The notes beneath the pieces were generated by a model that saw nothing but the letters and a program-made list of their open reading frames with translations, had not been told where the DNA came from and ran no database searches. Made by a program: the position numbers and the translations under genes. From CAWEFA01 sp963851385 (GTDB lineage Bacteria > Bacteroidota > Bacteroidia > Bacteroidales > DTGW01), in NCBI GenBank assembly GCA_963851385.1, contig CAWKPE010000003.1, positions 7,494 through 71,493 of the forward strand: 64,000 bases of DNA. Reading direction: 5' to 3'. Shown in pieces: positions 46,966 to 56,175 of the stretch; positions within the stretch are counted from its first letter, which is position 1; every line of letters starts with the position of its first letter.

Positions 46966-47062
46966 AGTTTAAAGTTCAAAGTTCGAAAATCTGAAATCCC
47001 TTCACCATTTATCCGGTTTCCAGATTCAGGTTTTCGTTCTCCGATTTTCGTTCTATGGTTTC
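46966..47062. repeat. Word repeats between mfd and coaX
   Basis: Words of the AAGTTCAAAGTTTAAAGTTC type are followed by TCCGGTTTCCAGATTCAGG, TTTTCGTTCTCCG and ATTTTCGTTCTATGG words. The same two families recur in inverted sense on the other side of mfd (50487-50520 and 50676-50700). Confidence 0.6.
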
Positions 47063-47066
47063 CGTT

Positions 47067-48872
47067 TCACAAAGATACAATCTTCTTTAATAATTCAATG
47101 GCCTTATTAACTGTGTCAATATTCTCAATGCTCATTGACAATTTATCTTTACCTTCTTTCATTTGAAATAATCGCGGATTCTTTTGTATAAAACCAAGAA
47201 TCTGTTTAAAAATTGCCGACTGATAATAGGGTGATTTCTGATTGGCAACAAAATAAATAGTCATCCGGTTGTTCTTAATTGATATACGTTCGAAACCCAG
47301 TTTAATAGCCAGCCAACGAAGCCTCACTACATTCATTAAATCAATGGTCGGAGAAGGAAGAGTACCAAACCTGTCTATTAAATGTGTTTCAAATTGTTTA
47401 AGGTTTTCTTCGTCCTGTACATTGTCTAATTCGCGATAAAGCTTTATCCGTTCTGTTATATTTTCAATATAAATTTCAGGAAGCATAATTTCCAAATCAG
47501 TATCTATGACGCAATCATTGACAAATTTAATTTCATCAAGGATGTTGGTTCTTGTCTGTTCAGACTCTTCTTTTTCTATATCAGGATTAAAAAACAAATC
47601 CCTGAATTCTCCTTCTTTCAATTCCTGTAATGCCTCATTAAGTATTCGTTGATATGTTTCAAGGCCTATCTCAGCAATGAATCCGCTTTGCTCAGCACCT
47701 AAAAGATTTCCAGCCCCGCGAATATCAAGATCATGCATAGCTATATTAAATCCGCTTCCTAATTCCGAAAAGTCTTCAATAGCCTTTAAACGGCGTCTGG
47801 CATCAGGAGTAAGCGTATTTAGCGGCGGGGCTATTAAATAACAAAATGCTTTTTTATTTGAACGGCCAACGCGACCTCGAAGCTGGTGCAAATCACTTAG
47901 TCCAAAATGATGCGCTTCATTTACAAAAATGGTATTGGCATTCGGAATGTCAAGTCCTGATTCAATTATTGCAGTTGCTATCAACACATCGAAATTCCCA
48001 TTGACAAAATCAAGCATTACTTTTTCAAGCTTCTCCCCTTCCATTTGTCCATGTGCAACCACAGTTTTAATTTCAGGTACAATCTGATTTATCTTTTTCT
48101 CGAGTTCATAAATGTTTTGAATGCGGTTATTTATAAAGAATACTTGTCCTCCACGAGAAACCTCATACATTATTCCTTCACGGATAATGTCATCGTTGAA
48201 TGTGTGCAATTCTGTTGATATTGGGTGCCTGTTAGGCGGAGGAGTATTTATAATCGCCAAATCACGTGCTCCCATCAATGAAAATTGCAATGTTCGTGGA
48301 ATAGGTGTTGCTGTTAAAGTCAGTGTATCTACATTAAGTTTAAACCGTTTAAGCTTTTCTTTCATTGCTACACCAAATTTCTGCTCTTCGTCTATAATAA
48401 GCAGGCCAAGATCTTTGAATTTTATTTCCTTTCCAAGCAACTTGTGAGTACCAATAATAATATCTATTTTCCCAGTCTCAACTTTTCTGAGAGTTTCCTT
48501 TTGATCTTTTGCTTTCTTTAAACGGCTTATGTAATCTACTGAGCATGGAAAATCTTTTAACCTGTCGTTAAAGGTTTTGAAATGCTGCAAAGCAAGGATG
48601 GTTGTGGGAACTAGCATTGCAACCTGTTTGCTGTCAGCCACAGCCTTAAATGCTGCGCGAATAGCTACTTCGGTCTTTCCAAAACCGACATCGCCACATA
48701 CAAGCATATCCATCGGATAGCTGGTTTCCATGCCTTTCTTTACAGCTTTTGTAGCCTTTATCCTGGTCAGGAGTATCTTCGTATACAAATGAAGCTTCCA
48801 GTTCTTGCTGAAGGTATGTATCAGCGCTGAATTGAAATCCGGGTGCTGATTTTCTGCTTGCATAAAGTGCAA
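47067..48872 (-). CDS. mfd: Transcription-repair coupling factor Mfd, C-terminal fragment
   Basis: The true part begins near 48755 (KATKAVKKGMETSYPMDMLV). It holds the RecG-like motor: Walker A VCGDVGFGKTEVA, Walker B LLIIDEEQKFGV, LTATPIPRTLQ, GRVGRSNKKAFCYL and the TRG-like DLDIRGAGNLLGAEQSG. The C-terminal TRCF/D7 domain follows. Mfd removes RNA polymerase stalled at lesions and brings in UvrA. The first 40 codons of this open frame are missense. One extra G in GATAAAGGCTAC (near 48755) explains the break. Confidence 0.88.
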   Translation of the reverse strand: MHFMQAENQHPDFNSALIHTFSKNWKLHLYTKILLTRIKATKAVKKGMETSYPMDMLVCGDVGFGKTEVAIRAAFKAVADSKQVAMLVPTTILALQHFKTFNDRLKDFPCSVDYISRLKKAKDQKETLRKVETGKIDIIIGTHKLLGKEIKFKDLGLLIIDEEQKFGVAMKEKLKRFKLNVDTLTLTATPIPRTLQFSLMGARDLAIINTPPPNRHPISTELHTFNDDIIREGIMYEVSRGGQVFFINNRIQNIYELEKKINQIVPEIKTVVAHGQMEGEKLEKVMLDFVNGNFDVLIATAIIESGLDIPNANTIFVNEAHHFGLSDLHQLRGRVGRSNKKAFCYLIAPPLNTLTPDARRRLKAIEDFSELGSGFNIAMHDLDIRGAGNLLGAEQSGFIAEIGLETYQRILNEALQELKEGEFRDLFFNPDIEKEESEQTRTNILDEIKFVNDCVIDTDLEIMLPEIYIENITERIKLYRELDNVQDEENLKQFETHLIDRFGTLPSPTIDLMNVVRLRWLAIKLGFERISIKNNRMTIYFVANQKSPYYQSAIFKQILGFIQKNPRLFQMKEGKDKLSMSIENIDTVNKAIELLKKIVSL

Positions 48873-50436
48873 TAAGTTCTTTAGCTATATCTTTTACTTT
48901 GCTTTTGGCAGTAGACTTTAGTTTTTGCCAAGCGCCGGTTCCTAATTTATAAATTTTCGGTTCTTCTCCATCTTTACTTTTAAATTTAGAAATCCGATGT
49001 AACGAATGAATACCAACATAAAGAATATCGCCGTCACGATAAACCAGTTTGATTACTTCCTGCCAGCGCCCATTAATTTCTGCTTTCTCAATACCGCCAA
49101 ATTTTCCGACACCATGATCTACATGAACTACATAATCTCCGGGATGGAGATCATTTAGTTCACTAATGACAAGAGCATCATTCCTGGTAAAATTTTGTTG
49201 AATTCGGTATTTATGATAACGTTCAAATATCTGGTGGTCCGTGTAAATGCAAATTTTTAAATCGTGATCTATAAAACCTGCATTAAGGCTTGCAACAATA
49301 GGAATAAAAGTTGTATCCTTATCAATACTTGAAAAAATTTCTTTTAGCCTTTCGAACTGTAAAGGATTTTCGCTACAAATTATACAAGTATATCCATTAT
49401 TTTGTTTATCACGAATATCATGAACCAGAAGTTCGAAGTTCTTGTTAAAAGCAGGTTGCGGAGATGTGTTGAAAGTAAATTTTAATGTACTGTTGAAATA
49501 TTGTTGGCTGCTGCATTCAATTACTTTCATTTTTTTCAATGCAGAAACCAATTCTTCCGTATGAACCAGGTCGGGCATCAATTGAGCCTCATCTTCAGCA
49601 TAACGATCTTCATTATTATGCCATGGGCTTTTGAGTAATTCCTTTATTCTGTCAAGGGTAAATTGGAGATTACTAAACCAGATTACTGAATTTTCAGGCA
49701 AGTATTCTATAAATGATATTTTTGATTCATTTTTTTCAAATTTTTTAACATCCGGAACAATCTGAACTTTCTCAAACTTATCCACTGAAAGCTGGTTTTC
49801 AATGTCAAAACTGCGTATAGAATCAACTTCATCACCGAAAAAATCCAGCCGGTATGGATATTTAGCCGCATAAGAAAACACATCTACAATGCTACCACGT
49901 ACAGAGTATTGACCAGGCTCATAAACAAAATCCACACGTTCAAACTGGTACTCTTTCAAAGCATCTTTTAAAAATTCAATAGTAATTTTTTCACTTTTCT
50001 GAACCTGAATAGTATTTTGTAATAATTTATTTTTTGAAACGACTTTTTCAGCCAATGCTTCCGGATAAGTAATAATAAACAAATTTTCATTTTGCTCTTT
50101 CTGAACAATATTATTGAGTAGTTCTGTTCGTTGAATAGTTCCTGAACTGTCAATAAGATTGCTTTGTCCGGGTCTTTTGTAAGAAGAAGGAAAAAGTTTT
50201 AGCTTGCTTTCTTCAATGACCGATAATAAATCATTGGCAAAATAGGATGCGTCTTCTTTTTCGGGCAGAACAATTAAATGCACCTGAGGTATATCAGCAG
50301 AAATATTGGCTGTAAATAAAGATAAAGATGAACCTGTCAAGCCAGGGATATTTATAATCGTATTACTTTTTGAAATAAGTGCTTTCCGAAACTCATTAAA
50401 ATGCGGATGTGTTTTATATAATAATTTTAAATCCAT
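48646..50436 (-). CDS. mfd: Transcription-repair coupling factor Mfd, N-terminal fragment
   Basis: From the ATG at 50436 (MDLKLLYKTHPHFNEF) to about 48756 the frame holds the UvrB-homology modules (LPEKEDASYFANDL, YEPGQYSVRGSIVDVFSY, RLDFFGDEVDSIRSFD) and the CarD-like RNA polymerase-interacting domain (HPGDYVVHVDHGVGKFGGIE). It ends in FVYEDTPDQDK before turning to missense. Joined to the C-terminal part the gene spans 47067-50436 and would code for about 1122 residues, a normal Mfd. The frame is open 29 codons further 5', without family similarity. Confidence 0.88.
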   Translation of the reverse strand: MDLKLLYKTHPHFNEFRKALISKSNTIINIPGLTGSSLSLFTANISADIPQVHLIVLPEKEDASYFANDLLSVIEESKLKLFPSSYKRPGQSNLIDSSGTIQRTELLNNIVQKEQNENLFIITYPEALAEKVVSKNKLLQNTIQVQKSEKITIEFLKDALKEYQFERVDFVYEPGQYSVRGSIVDVFSYAAKYPYRLDFFGDEVDSIRSFDIENQLSVDKFEKVQIVPDVKKFEKNESKISFIEYLPENSVIWFSNLQFTLDRIKELLKSPWHNNEDRYAEDEAQLMPDLVHTEELVSALKKMKVIECSSQQYFNSTLKFTFNTSPQPAFNKNFELLVHDIRDKQNNGYTCIICSENPLQFERLKEIFSSIDKDTTFIPIVASLNAGFIDHDLKICIYTDHQIFERYHKYRIQQNFTRNDALVISELNDLHPGDYVVHVDHGVGKFGGIEKAEINGRWQEVIKLVYRDGDILYVGIHSLHRISKFKSKDGEEPKIYKLGTGAWQKLKSTAKSKVKDIAKELIALYASRKSAPGFQFSADTYLQQELEASFVYEDTPDQDKGYKSCKERHGNQLSDGYACMWRCRFWKDRSSYSRSI

Positions 50437-50456
50437 TTCATCTGAAAATTGGAATG

Positions 50457-50464
50457 CAAAGGTA
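50457..50464 (-). promoter_or_regulatory. -7 box of mfd
   Basis: On the minus strand TACCTTTG matches TAnnTTTG, 20 bp before the mfd ATG. No -33 TTG was seen at the right distance. Confidence 0.4.
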
Positions 50465-50486
50465 ATTAAATGGAGGGAAAATATGT

Positions 50487-50700
50487 TGGAATCCTGAAAC
50501 CGGAGACCGGAACCCGCGGACAAGCATGAGTGAGAAAGGTAAAGGATTAAAAGGTTAAGGGTTTAAGATAAAAGGTTGAAAACCTCCAAGCGGTTAATAG
50601 GAAAAGATTAAAAAAGAACTAAAGTTCAAAACCGCTAGGAGGTTTGGTTGTACTTATAAGAATTTTAAACTTTGAACATAAAACTTTAAACTCTCACTGT
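50487..50700. repeat. Word repeats and an inverted repeat between mfd and the MATE gene
   Basis: CCTGAAACCGGAGACCGGAA words (50495-50516) and AAAGGTAAAGGATTAAAAGG words (50536-50578) precede a strong inverted repeat, AAAACCTCCAAGCGGTT (50579-50595) with AACCGCTAGGAGGTTT (50630-50645). AATTTTAAACTTTGAAC words follow (50671-50694). No gene is seen in this 367-bp gap; TATCATTG at 50728-50735 is an imperfect -7 box for the MATE gene. Confidence 0.55.
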
Positions 50701-50803
50701 ATTTTTCGTATTTCCTAATTTCATAGTATCATTGCAGAAAAATAGAAAGCTGATACTAAATGAAGAAACCAATTATTTTATTGGAAAGTAATTATAAAAT
50801 ATT

Positions 50804-52141
50804 TTGAAAACCGCCTCAAATGTAACATATAAAGAAATATTCCAGCTAAGTCTTCCCATAATGGCTGGGAGTGCTATAGAAAACGCAACTGCTATAATTA
50901 ACACGGCCTTTCTTGGAAGAGTTGGTACAATTGCATTGGGTGCTGTGGCTATCGGTGGAATTTTTAATCTTGCATTAGTAATGCTGGGTTTCGGATTTGG
51001 AATCGGCACTCAAATTATAATTGCAAGACGTTATGGTGAAAAGAATTACAGCGATATTGGAAACACCTTACATCATTCAATGGCTTTTCTTCTTCCGCTA
51101 GCAATAATAATTTTCTTTTTAGTTCAGTACTTTGGTAAGTTCTTTTTTCATAACTTTTTAAAATCACCTGAAATTTATTCAGGTGTTATTGCATTTATGC
51201 ATTACCGTATTTGGGGAATAGCATTTGCTTTTACAAATATTTTATTCAGGGCATTTTACACGGGTATTCAGAAAACCCGAGCAATTGGATATAGCAGTGC
51301 TATAATCGCCATTTTTAATATTTTCTTAGACTACTCCCTGATATTTGGAAATTTTGGTTTTCCAAAAATGGGAGTTGCCGGAGCCGGTTTATCTTCAGTA
51401 ATTTCTGAAGTTGTAGGCACTTTGTTTCTTATGATTTATACAATTTCCCGGCGTGATATCAGCGAATTTGCATTAACGCGATTCGTAAAATTCAGTTTTG
51501 ATCTTTTGGGAAAAATTTTCAAAGTAGCCAGTCCGGTGATGCTTCAATTTTCAATTTCATTCGGAGGATGGTTTGTTTTCTTCATGTTGGTGGAAAGAAT
51601 GGGTGAAATTCCGTTGGCAGCATCCAATATTATTCGCACTTTCTATATGATTGTTTTGTTACCTGTTTGGGGATATGCGGCAGCTACAAATACACTTGTA
51701 AGTTATAAAATGGGAAGTGCGGCAATTGAAGAAATATTACCTCTGGTAAGAAAAATAATCGGACTGAGCCTGCTGACTGTTTTATCACTTGTCCTGTTGA
51801 CTAATTTATTTTCACATTCGTTTTTTAAAATATATACTACCAATCAGGCTCTTATAGAGGCATGTCATCCTATCCTGATTGTTGTCAGCATCAGTTCTGT
51901 ACTTGTTACGTTTGCCGTAATACTGTTCAATGTCGTTTCAGGAACTGGTAAAACCAAAGTCACTTTATTTACCGAATGTTTTGTTATCAGCTTGTACGTG
52001 GCATGGACCTATTTCCTGGTGCATCATGTTAAAGCGTCTATCGCAGTAGTGTGGACCGCGGAAATTTTGTATGGTATTGCTATGGCTGCAATATCAGGTC
52101 TGTACCTGAAGTTCGGGAACTGGAGAAAAGCGGTTGTATAA
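50804..52141 (+). CDS. MATE family efflux transporter
   Basis: This 445-residue protein has 12 hydrophobic helices in two MatE halves. The N-terminus (YKEIFQLSLPIMAGSAIENA, NTAFLGRVGTIALGA) is typical of MATE/DinF-type exporters, which use Na+ or H+ to expel drugs or metabolites. The TTG at 50804 is the likely start: an in-frame stop lies at 50795-50797, and the first ATG (codon 19) would remove conserved residues. The substrate is not known. No operon partner is obvious. Confidence 0.9.
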   Translation: MKTASNVTYKEIFQLSLPIMAGSAIENATAIINTAFLGRVGTIALGAVAIGGIFNLALVMLGFGFGIGTQIIIARRYGEKNYSDIGNTLHHSMAFLLPLAIIIFFLVQYFGKFFFHNFLKSPEIYSGVIAFMHYRIWGIAFAFTNILFRAFYTGIQKTRAIGYSSAIIAIFNIFLDYSLIFGNFGFPKMGVAGAGLSSVISEVVGTLFLMIYTISRRDISEFALTRFVKFSFDLLGKIFKVASPVMLQFSISFGGWFVFFMLVERMGEIPLAASNIIRTFYMIVLLPVWGYAAATNTLVSYKMGSAAIEEILPLVRKIIGLSLLTVLSLVLLTNLFSHSFFKIYTTNQALIEACHPILIVVSISSVLVTFAVILFNVVSGTGKTKVTLFTECFVISLYVAWTYFLVHHVKASIAVVWTAEILYGIAMAAISGLYLKFGNWRKAVV

Positions 52142-52239
52142 TTAAACCTGTCTCTTTCTATATTATCTTTATAAAAATTTTATTTCGGCTGTAACATTTT
52201 ATTATTCCAATTCGTCTGCTTAATTGAACGAAACAAAAT

Positions 52240-52725
52240 ATGACAGTTGAGGAATACAACATCAGCATTGATGCTTATTCAGACAATATTTACCGCTTTA
52301 TTCTAAAAAACATAAAGGATATAGACAAAGCAAAGGATATTGTTCAGGATACTTACGAGAAGCTTTGGCTGAATGTCAAAAATGTATCTTATGAAAAAGT
52401 TCGCTCTTACCTTTTTACAGTTGCTTATCATACAATGATTGATTTGCTTAGACGAGAAAAGAAACAAGGCGATTTTAATTTGATTAAGCAAGACAACTAT
52501 TCAAGCAATAAACAATATTCGGATTTGAATGAAATTCTGCATGAAGCTTTAGGCAGATTGCCCGATGCACAACGTTCTGTCATTATGCTGAGGGATTATG
52601 AAGGATATTCTTATGATGAAATAGCTCAGATTACCGGCCTGAATGAACCGCAAGTGAAAGTCTATATTTATCGAGGCCGGATGTTCCTTAAAGAATACAT
52701 CGGGAAAATTGAAACAGTTATTTAA
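52240..52725 (+). CDS. ECF RNA polymerase sigma factor
   Basis: This 161-residue sigma factor has region 2 (IYRFILKNIKDIDKAKDIVQ, DTYEKLWLNV, RSYLFTVAYHTMIDLLRREK) and region 4 (LPDAQRSVIMLRDYEGYSYD, EIAQITGLNEPQVKVYIYRG). It differs from the one at 919-1479 by the RDYEGYSYDEIA form found in sigma factors with an anti-sigma partner. That partner follows 6 bp later, and an outer-membrane protein gene comes third, so the operon probably answers an envelope signal. Confidence 0.9.
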   Translation: MTVEEYNISIDAYSDNIYRFILKNIKDIDKAKDIVQDTYEKLWLNVKNVSYEKVRSYLFTVAYHTMIDLLRREKKQGDFNLIKQDNYSSNKQYSDLNEILHEALGRLPDAQRSVIMLRDYEGYSYDEIAQITGLNEPQVKVYIYRGRMFLKEYIGKIETVI

Positions 52726-52731
52726 AAGAAA

Positions 52732-53802
52732 ATGATTATCAACCGGCAAAATTATGAAGCATATTTCCTCGATTATATCGAAGGAAAACTCAATGCGGCA
52801 CAAGTTGCAGAATTGAAAATATTTCTTGCCGACAATCCTGATCTTAAAACAGAATTAGAAAGTTACGAACCTGTCACTCTTTTGCCCGACACAAATGTTT
52901 TCATTGAAAAAGATTCATTAAAAAAAGATATACTGAACATTTCAAACATTAACGAATCAAATTTTGAAGAATTCTGTATTGCACGTCTTGAAGGCGATTT
53001 GGATAAAAATACAGAAACCATTTTTGATTCATTTTTGCGTCAGCATCCGGATAAATTTAAAGAATACAAACTTTACTTACAAACCAGACTCAATCCAGAT
53101 AAGAAAATAATATTTAATGAAAAAAGAAAGCTAAAACATTTCAGGATTGCTTTGCAGAAAAAGTCAATTTTTACTGCAACAGCCGTAGCTGCATCACTGG
53201 CATTAATATTTTTAGCTTACAATATCGTAACAACTAAAAATATAACGAATAATAATGTCACTATAACATCACCAAAAGAAAACTCGGCAATGCATATTTT
53301 ACGAAACAATTTGAAATCATTGAAAGAAAATAAAATCGAAAAGCAATCTAAAAACCTGGACTTCAAAAAAGAAGAAAAAAATGAATTTATAAATATTGTC
53401 AACAAAGAAGAATTTAAAACAAAAAAGGAGGCTGCTTCACTCGAACCTCTAAAAAGTATTGAGCCAAACGAATTGAAAGTACTGTTTTTTCAGGCATCTC
53501 CTATAATAGCACAAATTCAGTTGCAAGAGAAAAATAAAACTGCATCTGAGCCAAAAGATAAGTACCTTTCTCTTAATGAATATGCAGAGCAGGAAATTAA
53601 AAGCGTGATTAAAAATCAGCAAGTTATTGATGAAAAAGGTCTAAATCTCTGGGCATTGGTAAAATCAGGCGCAAAGGAACTTGACCGACTGATTGGTACT
53701 AATGTAAATTTAAAAAAGACAACTGATACAACTACAAATCGCACCAGGATTGAAATTAATACCGGTTTGCTGGGTTATTACTCTTCATCACAAAATAAAT
53801 GA
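52732..53802 (+). CDS. Putative anti-sigma factor with one membrane helix
   Basis: This 356-residue protein has one membrane helix at about residues 145-166. The cytoplasmic part looks internally doubled: residues 8-46 (YEAYFLDYIEGKLNAAQVAE) resemble residues 78-115 (FEEFCIARLEGDLDKNTETI). This ExxLxYxEGxL type unit is common in short anti-sigma regions of Bacteroidota. The periplasmic part is Lys/Glu-rich and ends in LNEYAEQEI and a small conserved-looking tail. It lies 6 bp after the ECF sigma gene. No known zinc motif is seen. Confidence 0.65.
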   Translation: MIINRQNYEAYFLDYIEGKLNAAQVAELKIFLADNPDLKTELESYEPVTLLPDTNVFIEKDSLKKDILNISNINESNFEEFCIARLEGDLDKNTETIFDSFLRQHPDKFKEYKLYLQTRLNPDKKIIFNEKRKLKHFRIALQKKSIFTATAVAASLALIFLAYNIVTTKNITNNNVTITSPKENSAMHILRNNLKSLKENKIEKQSKNLDFKKEEKNEFINIVNKEEFKTKKEAASLEPLKSIEPNELKVLFFQASPIIAQIQLQEKNKTASEPKDKYLSLNEYAEQEIKSVIKNQQVIDEKGLNLWALVKSGAKELDRLIGTNVNLKKTTDTTTNRTRIEINTGLLGYYSSSQNK

Positions 53803-53871
53803 TTGTAACAATTAATATAAATAAACCGTCACATGATAACACGGATTTTAGAATTATATAAAAAATAAAAT

Positions 53872-54879
53872 ATGAGAAAGTTATTTTTAATATTTGGAAT
53901 GTGTCTTTTTTTGGTTGTATTAAAAGGACAAAGTATCGATAGTACATCTAATATCAAAAAAGAAAATAAACAAGATGCAAACTTTGATACAACAGGTCAT
54001 AAAGTGTTAGGAGATCGTCCTGAAATTATTAATAAAGGAGACACCACACGAATAAAGTTGGGAAAGAAAAACATTACCATTATTAAAGAAGAAAATGGCA
54101 AGACAACTGTTCAAATTGATAAGTTGGACGAAGATAAAAATGACAGCATTGAAGAATCAGAACAAAACAAAGAAGATTATGCAGATAAGGATAATGATTT
54201 TCCAAATTTTAACCGCTTTCATAAAAACCGGGAAAGTCATAAGTTTAATCCTCATTGGGGAGGCCTTGAACTTACGTTGAATAATTTCATGACTTCTGGT
54301 TTTTCCATGAACTTACCAAAGGAAAGCCGTTTTCTGGAACTCAACGCAGGAAAATCGATTGGAGTAAGACTTAATGTGCTGGAGTATGCAATACCTATTT
54401 CAAGTAGACAAGGTTTTGCAACCGGGTTAGGACTTGAATTCAACAGCTATTATTTTGACAGTGATTCCAATAATATTCAAAAAGAAAATGGATATATTGT
54501 TCCTAAAATGAAACCCAAAGATGCCGGTGATTATTCTAAAAATAAAATGAAAGATACATATCTCACAATTCCTTTGGCTTATGAAATTCAATTTCCTTTA
54601 GGAAATAGTAAGCGGCCGTTGTATTTTTCAGCCGGTGTAATCGGTGGACTAAATCTTGGCTCTACCACAAAAGAGTATTATCAATTGAATGGCGAGGACA
54701 AAGAAGATATTTCATCAGGCAACATCTACATAGCGCCTTTAAGGTTTGGATACCAGGTTCGGTTAGGTTACCGCAGAATACATTTGGTCGCCACGTATTA
54801 TCAAACAACACTGTTTGAACCTGGCAAAGGACCAGAAGTTCATCCTTTCGATATAGGAATTAAGGTGCTTAACTGGTAA
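53872..54879 (+). CDS. Outer-membrane beta-barrel protein (PorT family type)
   Basis: This 335-residue protein has a signal peptide (FLVVLKGQS) and an acidic linker to about residue 110. A beta-barrel of the outer-membrane beta-barrel/PorT type follows (GGLELTLNNFMTSGFSM, FATGLGLEFNSYYFD, FGYQVRLGYRRIHLVATYYQ) and ends in FDIGIKVLNW. It is the third gene of the sigma/anti-sigma operon and may be the target or sensor. Its last 69 bp and the bases after the stop are repeated at 56989-57070. Confidence 0.8.
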   Translation: MRKLFLIFGMCLFLVVLKGQSIDSTSNIKKENKQDANFDTTGHKVLGDRPEIINKGDTTRIKLGKKNITIIKEENGKTTVQIDKLDEDKNDSIEESEQNKEDYADKDNDFPNFNRFHKNRESHKFNPHWGGLELTLNNFMTSGFSMNLPKESRFLELNAGKSIGVRLNVLEYAIPISSRQGFATGLGLEFNSYYFDSDSNNIQKENGYIVPKMKPKDAGDYSKNKMKDTYLTIPLAYEIQFPLGNSKRPLYFSAGVIGGLNLGSTTKEYYQLNGEDKEDISSGNIYIAPLRFGYQVRLGYRRIHLVATYYQTTLFEPGKGPEVHPFDIGIKVLNW

Positions 54880-54892
54880 TTTGGAGTTGACT
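54811..54892 (+). repeat. 82-bp direct repeat, copy 1 (3' end of the barrel gene)
   Basis: These 82 bp match 56989-57070 at 78 of 82 positions. Copy 1 codes for LFEPGKGPEVHPFDIGIKVL and the final NW, with the native stop. Confidence 0.9.
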
Positions 54893-55311
54893 CTTCAGCA
54901 GCATCATTATTATACTTCAATAAGCAACCTCCTACCTTAAGGCCGTGGCCACTGGGTCTCCAGCATACAAAGAATTTTAACCCATTATTATAAATTTTAT
55001 CCGGACATTAATATAATTTAATTTTGTCGCTGATTTTATTTAAATTCAAAATATGAACTTTCTTTGGCTTTATTACTTTTGAATAATTGTTATTTTATTT
55101 AATTTATATAATTGACATATAATTTATCTTGCAAGTCTTTTTAAACAAAAGTTTAACGAAGTCATGTTAAATGAAAATCATATAATAAGAAAAATTATCC
55201 ATATAAATTATTTTTTATACATTTGATTAGTCTATTGACACTCATCAATTAAATTTTGAAAAAATAATACTTATTGCGATTATCCATGCTTTAAATAAAA
55301 TTAAGCTGAAT
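54893..55311. other. AT-rich gap without recognised gene
   Basis: This 419-bp stretch holds no convincing reading frame, repeat or RNA. TACATTTG at 55218-55225 fits the -7 consensus and may drive the gene at 55312, with a leader of about 80 nt. No -33 TTG is at the right spacing. Confidence 0.4.
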
Positions 55312-56175
55312 ATGAAAAATGTTTTTTGTCTTAAAGTCGTCATTTTCATAATCATTTCATTTTTAAATTTCTATTCTTATTCACAAGTAAAGGTACTTGG
55401 AGACTTAAATTGTGGATATTATATTGACATCAACGGAATGCCGATTGACGGATTTTTTGATATTTCTTATAGCCCTAAAAATTCTCTGAATGTAAACTAT
55501 TATATCCAGGATAATCAGACTGCTGGAAGTTATAAGGACTTAAACGGGAAATTACATTCTGGGAAAATTAAATTAACAAGTAATTACAAGAAGTTTGAAT
55601 TCGATGATGGAACTAATGAAAGTAAGATTGAAGCCGGTGAGTGCTCTGGTCTTAAAATAGGTGCAGACACATTTGTAATAATCAATGGATATAGAATACC
55701 AACTGACTTCGGTTTAGAAAAGGATAAAAATAAATTATTTGTCAAATTAATTAAGCAGCGAGACAAACTATCGCTTTATAAATATCATTATTATCAATTT
55801 ATTGGTGGTAGCGAGGTGACAACTTACTTTTTGAAAACTGATACATTAGATTCACTCATTGCTATTCCTAAGAAAAAAGAATTATTTAAAGCTTTTATTA
55901 ATAATTATTTTGGATGTAATGCTATTAAAAAAATAATGGAATATGATGCTTTAAAATATTCCAAGGTGTCTGATTATATCGATTTATATTTTTTTGATAA
56001 AATAAATAAGAACGACAGAAGAATATATTATAACAGGTATTGGGATATAGTAACCGATACTTCAAATTATGTTTATTATGCAAAAATCATTGACATTAAA
56101 GATACTGTTCTGAATTTTAAATTTTATTTAAAGAACAATATTCCATTGTTTTCTTCCGAAATATTCTTCTTTTAA
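55312..56175 (+). CDS. Secreted MORN/YwqK-TonB-like protein, N-terminal fragment (frameshift)
   Basis: A signal peptide (IIISFLNFYSYSQ) is followed by about 265 residues of unrecognised, beta-rich sequence (VKVLGDLNCGYYIDINGMPI, GKLHSGKIKLTSNYKKFEFD). The frame ends at TTCTTTTAATCC (56164-56175). Removing one T of that run joins it to a downstream frame that stays open to 56968. The joined protein would have about 551 residues. Confidence 0.7.
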   Translation: MKNVFCLKVVIFIIISFLNFYSYSQVKVLGDLNCGYYIDINGMPIDGFFDISYSPKNSLNVNYYIQDNQTAGSYKDLNGKLHSGKIKLTSNYKKFEFDDGTNESKIEAGECSGLKIGADTFVIINGYRIPTDFGLEKDKNKLFVKLIKQRDKLSLYKYHYYQFIGGSEVTTYFLKTDTLDSLIAIPKKKELFKAFINNYFGCNAIKKIMEYDALKYSKVSDYIDLYFFDKINKNDRRIYYNRYWDIVTDTSNYVYYAKIIDIKDTVLNFKFYLKNNIPLFSSEIFFF

